In this document: positions 5,298-7,573 of the stretch, in pieces
Layout: each line of letters starts with the position of its first letter
How positions within the stretch are numbered: the first letter of the stretch is position 1
Assembly: GCA_041655735.1 (NCBI GenBank)
Contig: JBBAEV010000035.1
Span: 1 to 7,573 of the forward strand
Source: JBBAEV01 sp041655735
GTDB taxonomy: Bacteria; Bacillota_I; Bacilli_A; RF39; UBA660
DNA length: 7,573 nucleotides
Direction of reading: 5' to 3'
Position numbers and translations under genes: made by a program
Notes under the pieces: model-generated
The model's input: the letters and a program-made list of their open reading frames with translations, nothing else
Told to the model about the DNA's origin: nothing
Databases searched by the model: none

Positions 5298-7247
5298 TTG
5301 AAGATAATTTCTAGATTCCTAGGTGTATTGCTACTCCTTTTTGTTGTCTATGGCACAATTGGAGCGGCGGAACCAGCAAATCCACATCACATTATTGCCT
5401 ATTATTCAGTAGAAGTAAAAGGGTCTTCCGATCCCAAAATGTTAAAAGCGATGATATCTCCTCCGGGAGGGGATCCCCCTTTCCCTACCAAAGAAGCTAT
5501 GGAAAAAGCTTTAAATGGAAAACGCAGTAAATTGTATAATATGAGGCTGTTTGAAGAAGTTTCATATACCTATGAAGTAGTGCATTCCGATGAGAAAACT
5601 ATTAGTTATCGTGTGAAGTTTTTTGTAGATGATGCGTTTACTTTTCTAGCTATTCCCTATCCAAAATATGACTCAAACTATGGGTTTCGTATGGGAATAA
5701 AAGGGTATGACAAAAACTTACTTGGTAAGTTTGCAGATCTTTATTTTTTTGTTAACGCCACCCAGATTGAAAATAATTGGGACGATTGGATCTGGAATGC
5801 TGAGATTGCTGTTAAGAAAATTCCCGTTGGTAGAAGTACTATTAATCTGGGGGGAGCATTTAGTGTCACACAACACGGCTCCAGCTTGGAAGATTTGGCT
5901 GGAAATGCTGAAATAGCAGTTGTTGATATTCCTGTTGGGAAAAGTACTATTGATGTAAAAGGGACGTTTAAGACTACACAACACGGTACCAGCTTGGAAG
6001 AAAGTATTTATACTGGAAGTATTGACTGGCGTAAAATTCCTTTAGCCCAAACGACTCTCGACTTGAATGTTAACCTGAAACAAAATGTGGAACCAGAAAA
6101 GCTAGAAAGATTCTTAATCACCAGCGTACAATGGGCTGGGTTGCCATGGTTTAATTCTACGTTATTGGTAAAACCCACATTTCAGTTTAAGCAGACGACT
6201 ATTGATACCCCGTTTGACATAGACTATGCATCGTTTTACTCGTCGGTTAACCCGATTATGATTAATGGTGAAGCCTATGTGTGGGCTCATAATTTGACCT
6301 TGAAATTCCCCCATGAATATGTCCGATCAACGGCTTCGTTGACCTCCAAAAATGTTAAAGTGTTTAATAAGCCAGTTTCTTTCTGGATTTCTGCTGATAA
6401 CTATTTTAACCTGAACAAACAAGAATTCTATAATAACACCTACACCGTAGGAAGCTCTATAGGCCTCTCTCTTCCGTTGACTATAAAATACCAGGGGACC
6501 TATAAAGGTACTTTTAGAACTGATACTACTACTGATTTAAATCTAGTGCCGGTTTTATCTACAACGCAGGCGATCTCATTTGGTAGGGTTAATTGGAAGC
6601 GGAATCTACGCCAGGGCTTGCTGGGTAAGCTTTCTGCTACTGTTGACTACGCCTTATTTACCATTGATTTTAAGCGTTTAGATTATATTAATTACACAGC
6701 CCAAGCTGAATTGGAAGGTTATCTAAAGCTGGGCCAACGGATTGGGCTTAGTGGTCGTGCCAAGGGCTTCTATTCACATGTGCCGTCGTTTACTTGGTAC
6801 AGTAATCAACACTTCCCATCATTCATGCCCAATAGTAAGGTCCACGCGCCTGAGCTTCTGCGTGGTATTCTCAATGCAACCTATGATGAAGCGTTAGGGG
6901 AGAATGCATACCAGAAGTTAGGGATGGTAGCGAATCTTGATGCGACTCTCATGTTTATCAAGTTTAATGGATTTGCTGAAGGTTTTGCCAGCGTGTTTAT
7001 GGACATAGGGATGTTTACCTCGACCTATGCCACAAGAAGTGGTAATAATGATGTCTCTTGGGATGATATAACGATGTTTAAAACAATTGGATTTGAAGGC
7101 TACGGTATTTTAGATAAATTTCCTTCATATCCCATTCGAGCTTCGTTAGGGTTTAACTTAGATGATTTTATGCAACATTTAGCCGGAGAGATCGGCTTTA
7201 ATGATATTGAGATGGAGTTAACTATCGGAATGGGCCTGCACTATTAA
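5298..7247 (+). CDS. Omp85/BamA-like outer-membrane beta-barrel protein with one POTRA-like domain
   Basis: The 649-residue product starts at TTG 5298 with a Sec signal peptide (hydrophobic to about residue 20, cleavage near IGAAEP). Residues about 33-113 resemble one POTRA domain, including KLYNMRLFEEVSYTYEV (78-94) and YRVKFFVDD (104-112). The barrel follows at about 120, where YDSNYGFRMGIKGYDKNLLG (124-143) matches the entry into the BamA barrel. LRGI (521-524) sits where Omp85 proteins carry VRGF in loop 6. It is followed by NLDATLMFI and VFMDIG (566-571), like the last BamA strands, and the protein ends in an aromatic residue (GMGLHY) as outer-membrane proteins do. Family members insert proteins or move substrates across the outer membrane. 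BamA has five POTRA domains and a barrel of about 380 residues; this protein has one POTRA and about 530 barrel residues, so it is probably a specialised paralogue. Residues 167-238 are a tandem duplication. Confidence 0.85.
   Translation: MKIISRFLGVLLLLFVVYGTIGAAEPANPHHIIAYYSVEVKGSSDPKMLKAMISPPGGDPPFPTKEAMEKALNGKRSKLYNMRLFEEVSYTYEVVHSDEKTISYRVKFFVDDAFTFLAIPYPKYDSNYGFRMGIKGYDKNLLGKFADLYFFVNATQIENNWDDWIWNAEIAVKKIPVGRSTINLGGAFSVTQHGSSLEDLAGNAEIAVVDIPVGKSTIDVKGTFKTTQHGTSLEESIYTGSIDWRKIPLAQTTLDLNVNLKQNVEPEKLERFLITSVQWAGLPWFNSTLLVKPTFQFKQTTIDTPFDIDYASFYSSVNPIMINGEAYVWAHNLTLKFPHEYVRSTASLTSKNVKVFNKPVSFWISADNYFNLNKQEFYNNTYTVGSSIGLSLPLTIKYQGTYKGTFRTDTTTDLNLVPVLSTTQAISFGRVNWKRNLRQGLLGKLSATVDYALFTIDFKRLDYINYTAQAELEGYLKLGQRIGLSGRAKGFYSHVPSFTWYSNQHFPSFMPNSKVHAPELLRGILNATYDEALGENAYQKLGMVANLDATLMFIKFNGFAEGFASVFMDIGMFTSTYATRSGNNDVSWDDITMFKTIGFEGYGILDKFPSYPIRASLGFNLDDFMQHLAGEIGFNDIEMELTIGMGLHY
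5796..6083 (+). repeat. Tandem 108-base (36-residue) repeats inside the Omp85-like gene
   Basis: Copy 1 (5796-5903) and copy 2 (5904-6011) match at 72 of 108 bases and 22 of 36 residues by hand count. Both carry NAEIAV, IPVG, STI and TQHG at the same positions. A weaker third copy begins at 6012 in the same register (KIPLAQTTLDL). The first barrel hairpin before copy 1 (from R131, with KNLLGK and later ATQ) also keeps the register at period 36. Each unit looks like a pair of amphipathic strands, so the array may represent duplicated transmembrane hairpins. Confidence 0.85.
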
Positions 7248-7258
7248 AAGTGCAAGGC
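7234..7258. terminator. Hairpin across the Omp85-gene stop codon, possible bidirectional terminator
   Basis: GCCTGCACT (7234-7242) pairs with AGTGC plus AGGC (7249-7253 and 7255-7258), giving nine base pairs with one bulged A (7254) and a six-base loop, ATTAAA. The stop codon TAA (7245-7247) lies in the loop. Neither strand has a T run after the stem, so it is not a classical intrinsic terminator. Its place between two convergent genes makes a role in ending transcription or protecting the 3' end plausible. Confidence 0.4.
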
Positions 7259-7321
7259 ATAAGAAGCACCAATAATTGCCAGTTACATTGTTACTATTCG
7301 TTTCATTACTCCACACTTACT

Positions 7322-7573
7322 TTATCTCCAGATCGACACTCCCAATTGCAGGGCATGGGTGTGAGTGGGATTAGACCATGAGCCGGTTACAGAATATTCG
7401 ATTGGATAACTGGAGCTATCAGCAAAGGTCCAGTATTTTGTTGCTTGAGGTTCTCCCCGATTAGTTTGCAGGATATACTTATAGGTTGCATTGATGGTAA
7501 TTGGGTAAGAATCAAAGGTTTTGGCAACTGTGAAATCAAGACCTAAGGTTTGTTCGAATAGGTAAGCTGTGAA
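7322..7573 (-). CDS. C-terminal end of a beta-barrel outer-membrane protein (5' end beyond window)
   Basis: On the minus strand the frame is open from the right edge for 83 codons to a TAA at 7322-7324, so this is the 3' end of a gene that starts outside the window. The protein shows alternating hydrophobic and polar residues typical of transmembrane strands: LGLDFTVAK, YPITINATYKYIL, YPIEYSVTGSWS and HALQLGVSIW. Polar, loop-like stretches lie between them (TNRGEPQATKY and SWSNPTHTH). It ends in Trp-Arg, so an aromatic residue is next to last, close to the usual aromatic C-terminus of outer-membrane proteins. The strand pattern supports a porin-like or other barrel protein, but the family cannot be named from this piece. 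It converges on the Omp85-like gene across a 74-base gap. Confidence 0.75.
   Translation of the reverse strand, partial: FTAYLFEQTLGLDFTVAKTFDSYPITINATYKYILQTNRGEPQATKYWTFADSSSYPIEYSVTGSWSNPTHTHALQLGVSIWR

Noticed and set aside
5718..5984. Minus-strand open frame opposite the repeat region of the Omp85-like gene
   Set aside because: It is a shadow of the plus-strand coding repeats, with no signal, domain or plausible start context.
5796..6083. CRISPR or non-coding tandem array
   Set aside because: The period of 108 bases is a multiple of three, copies are diverged, the frame is kept through all units, and changes are largely conservative at the protein level.

Overview
The window reads as a piece of chromosome from a Gram-negative-type (double-membrane) bacterium devoted to the cell envelope. 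It encodes beta-barrel outer-membrane proteins, a periplasmic AsmA-like protein and sugar transferases. The secreted 268-residue protein resembles a family (DUF6675) I associate with Spirochaetota, and base composition is moderate to AT-rich. A spirochaete of the Sphaerochaeta or Treponema type is my best guess, but no rRNA or other marker gene is present to confirm it.

Layout: (1) 1-798 (+) is the 3' end of a gene whose start lies before the window, probably an AsmA-like or otherwise repetitive periplasmic protein. (2) 896-2269 (+) is a polyprenyl-phosphate glycosylphosphotransferase, the enzyme that starts a lipid-linked polysaccharide. A candidate promoter lies just upstream. (3) 2290-3096 (+) follows after 20 bases and encodes a secreted protein of unknown function. 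(4) 3086-5120 (-) is a two-gene glycosyltransferase unit: a GT4 gene (3978-5120) followed by a GT2 gene (3086-3988). They overlap by 11 bases across an A8 run. The GT2 3' end also overlaps the 3' end of the preceding plus-strand gene by 11 bases, tail to tail. Parts of this unit are much more AT-rich than the left flank. (5) 5121-5297 is a divergent regulatory gap. (6) 5298-7247 (+) is an Omp85/BamA-like outer-membrane protein with one POTRA-like domain and tandem 36-residue beta-hairpin repeats. (7) 7322-7573 (-) is the 3' end of another beta-barrel gene that begins beyond the right edge. It converges on the Omp85 gene across a 74-base gap with a hairpin.

Possible joint role (inference): the glycosylphosphotransferase puts the first sugar phosphate on undecaprenyl phosphate, and the GT4 and GT2 enzymes extend it at the cytoplasmic face. 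No flippase, polymerase or ligase is in the window, so the pathway is incomplete here. The AsmA-like and Omp85-like proteins are envelope-biogenesis types that could move lipid, glycan or protein to the outer membrane. Whether they serve the same product cannot be decided from this sequence.

I saw no rRNA, tRNA, CRISPR array, transposase or insertion-sequence ends. There is no gene-free stretch longer than 300 bases; the longest is the 177-base gap at 5121-5297.
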